Of a DNA stretch of 64,000 bases, positions 61,347-64,000 are shown piece by piece. The translations under genes and the position numbers were made by a program. Under the pieces are notes generated by a model. It made no database searches. It saw nothing but the letters and a program-made list of their open reading frames with translations, and had not been told where the DNA came from. Origin of the DNA: Glandiceps talaboti (taxonomy: Eukaryota; Hemichordata; Enteropneusta; Spengelidae); contig NC_135549.1 of the NCBI RefSeq assembly GCF_964340395.1, positions 11,011,342 through 11,075,341 on the forward strand, read 5' to 3'. Position 1 is the stretch's first letter; every line of letters starts with the position of its first letter.

Positions 61347-64000
61347 ATACACCATCTTTCATTAGATCTGACTATATTAACCAGGAAACGTTCGCCATTC
61401 TGAAAGTATTATATAATCCACTGAAAAAAGTACAGATAAATCGGCGATGAAAAGAACATACTACAGAAGCAACAACTGGTACGTTAGGCAGACTTACTTT
61501 GTGAAAATATCCAGACGTGTACGAAGTGACGGACATATGTAAGTTAGAAAATTAAATTGAACTGATTACTAAACTTGTCGTCGTTCCTCGTGTTTTCCCT
61601 CTACATAGTTTAGTCTCCTGTCAACGATCAACATGTCGTAGGCAGGGCCTGAGACCATGTGGGTCTAACCACTTTAATTGTTAAGTTCACACTCAGACCA
61701 CTAACTCTATAGACTTTAGTGGTCTGAAGTTCACGTAAGCTCACAGAAGCTGGGGCCAGAGATTCGACGTGTCTGTGTAAAAACAAAAGAATTTCACAGG
61801 TCACCAATAGGACAGGGGGGGGTCAAATACACGGTGCACCAGTGGTCGATGCCGAGTCTGAAACCCTCCCACCGGTCCTGGCGACGTGTCATGGCTATCT
61901 TTACTTGAATTCTGAGCAACATAAGTAACGACATGGAATCTAAAACTGGAACTGAACAAGCAGAGGCGATAGGATGTCCCTCAGAAACAGTGAGTGAGAA
62001 ATTCGTAATGTTGTGATGATCAGCCTCTGATCTTGGCTTGCAGTGTCTACCTACTCGTACGTTCAAATTTAGGACGCCACCATAGTACCACAAGGCAAAA
62101 GTATACAATTGAATTTTGTACAAACATAGTTTTGTGATCTTTGAATACTTAAAAATTGAGTGGTTATATTTCCATTACCAATATTCAGCTTTATTTTATA
62201 ACATTTGAACTTTGTGTAACTTGATGTATGCAACACCGCCAAGGCCCTCACTAAAGCCTGGGTTTACTATTCTACTAAAACTTTTAGTGCGACTTGTCGA
62301 CGACAATCAGGGGTGAACAAATCATTTTGTGAACTGGTGGTCCCCGGACCAGTGCCTTAAAAAATCCAGTGGTCCTGCTGAAAGAATTAGTGGTCCGTGG
62401 TCCTTGGTCCCGCTAACGTGAAACGTTAAATCTTGCCTATGAATCTATATATTTAGACGTACACCACTTATAGTTGAACAATACCCAATTTATAATGATA
62501 AATATAAAGTTGACATGCTTGGTTTCAGTCAATTGACAATTCTATTATATTTGTAACGGTTATTTTTGACGCATCGACGAAACGAAAAATACTGAACGGC
62601 GACTTCACTTGGATTTCACGAAGGATTAGAAATTTGACAGAAATATGCGACAAGAACATTGAAAAACAGTTTTACTTGGTCATGATTGCAGTATGACGAC
62701 AAAAGTTGTACTACGTTTTGTCAAACTTGTCTGGAAAACCCAGATATTGCAAGCAAATCATCACAATTGTACAAAGAAACTAACCCCTTCAAAGTTGATC
62801 CTATAAAATCTCACGAAAAAAAACTACGAACACATACATTGCCTGACTAGGAGTCCTTGTGTCCATGGTGTGACTGTGTCAAGATAAAATCAAATTTACC
62901 AGTTGTCGAGGCTTTGGAAAAAGACCTAGGAACACAGCGATTGCCTGACTAGAGGGAGTCCGTGTGACGGTGTGGAGATAAAATCAAATTCGCCAGTTAT
63001 CGAGGCTTTGGCAAATATCATATCACAGTGCTAAAATAGATACTTCGTTGACTATCTGTAAGTGTAACCCTAGAATCATTTGGTGTCATGCTGGTCAGTT
63101 GTTTTCCATAGCTCAAAAGATTGACCATTGTCCGTGTTGTCCATTTAAAACTTTACAGCCCTTCGCGTTTCAGATGGGTCTAAATTATTTACGAGATGGA
63201 TAGCCACACATTACACAGCAAATCTATTTGGGAAATGGTCGTTTATTTGAGAGGTACTATACGTAGTGTGGACACTGACGTCCTATGTTTACAGATAGTA
63301 ACAGATAAGATATCGTGGGAAATGCCTTGGCGCATACCATTTCTGTCTAGGGTTGGTCTTAGCACATTATTTTTACTTAGACCTAAATTACATGCAAGGA
63401 GAAAATGAAACAGGTGGTGTATATTTTTGATCGTGTAATGTTTTATCTATTACAAAGTAAACGATAATAAGCAGCATAAATGCTCAGATTTGGAGTGCAT
63501 TTGTGTTATGTGTCTAACACGCAACCCACACACCCGAAATGGAATGAGCAACATGTGTGCACACATCTGAGCTCTGCATCTGAGGTTCGAGACCAGCATA
63601 TTGCAGAAAGCAATGCAGGAGGACTGGTATGGTATCGTCAACCCTTGTAAGTCATTGGAAAAACCAAGATGACAGTCAGTGATTGCTATCATGGAAGTAA
63701 CTGAGGTTGGCAAAAATGATGAAACCTTTGTTATTCACTTGCCCAGTGGACAAACTTGGTAACTTTTGTCCCGGACTTTTGTGGGATAACATGAAGTTTG
63801 TGCGTCATTTGGATGACTTCATTTCATAAAAGGGGTTCTACTACAAATCATTTGAAGCTCCTTTATGAATAAAAACAATAATACAGTCAATGCTGACAGA
63901 ATGATATCAAATAAAATGTTTCGTTTGATACATTTGAATTATTATACAATGAAATTATTACTCTTGTCTTCCTAATTCTCGTGTCCCTAAACCGGTATGT
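60695..64000. other. Gene-less right end
   Basis: About 3.3 kb without a recognisable exon. It includes (AAAT)n at about 61264-61348, which contains the first AATAAA after adaptor copy 2; a short hairpin 'cagaccactaa...tttagtggtctg' near 61692-61728; 'ggtcc'-rich sequence near 62330-62410; and a tandem duplication at 62828-63012. The small frames at 61794-62251 and 63196-63713 show no family resemblance. Confidence 0.5.
62828..63012. repeat. Diverged tandem duplication, about 90-100 bp units
   Basis: Both units contain 'gaacaca..(c/g)attgcctgacta', 'ggagtcc.tgtg', 'agataaaatcaaatt', 'ccagtt.tcgaggctttgg'. The units start near 62828 and 62930. No reading frame is shared. Confidence 0.7.

Noticed and set aside
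63196-63408. 70-codon open frame near the right end
   Set aside because: No family resemblance and no neighbouring exon with a compatible phase was found.

Overview
This is eukaryotic nuclear DNA from an invertebrate animal. All five genes have many short exons with GT/AG introns, long AT-rich introns and spacers full of microsatellites ((TA)n, (GA)n, (TATG)n, (AAAC)n, (ATC)n) and non-autonomous transposons. The gene families (PIDD, PPP4R2, DEG/ENaC, Dispatched/Patched-like, Death adaptors) point to a bilaterian, probably a marine deuterostome or lophotrochozoan. I cannot name the phylum from the sequence. Exons were assembled by hand from splice sites and reading phase. The PPP4R2, DEG/ENaC, Dispatched-like and two Death-adaptor models close in frame from ATG to stop; the PIDD model is in frame but runs off the left edge.

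Layout. 1-7.1 kb, minus: a PIDD-like gene (about 20 LRRs, two ZU5 domains, UPA); its death domain would lie beyond the left edge. 7.1-14.2 kb: no gene recognised; diverged tandem repeats and a small MITE. 14.2-21.5 kb, minus: PPP4R2, regulatory subunit 2 of protein phosphatase 4, with an in-frame tandem duplication across one 5' splice site. 23.3-27.8 kb, plus: Death/RBD-like/SH2 adaptor, copy 1. 30.2-40.2 kb, minus: a 16-exon DEG/ENaC channel with four LDL-receptor class A modules just after TM1. 43.6-52.8 kb, plus: a Dispatched/Patched-like RND membrane protein. 57.3-60.7 kb, plus: Death/RBD-like/SH2 adaptor, copy 2. 60.7-64 kb: no gene recognised.

The most novel point is the pair of adaptor genes. 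Each joins a MyD88/IRAK-like death domain, a Raf-RBD-like ubiquitin-fold domain and a SH2 domain, with identical intron phases. On paper they could connect death-fold assemblies to small GTPases and phosphotyrosine. A PIDD-like gene in the same window makes three death-fold genes in 64 kb. The second point is a short repeat tied to (TA)n tracts; one copy carries a motif with the order and conserved core of a type I hammerhead ribozyme, as known from Penelope-like elements and retrozymes. Transposon evidence includes three elements with GGG-starting inverted repeats and 3-bp TWA duplications (PIF/Harbinger-like), a TTAA-flanked foldback, a 101-bp MITE with a perfect 9-bp duplication, and a tRNA-derived SINE.
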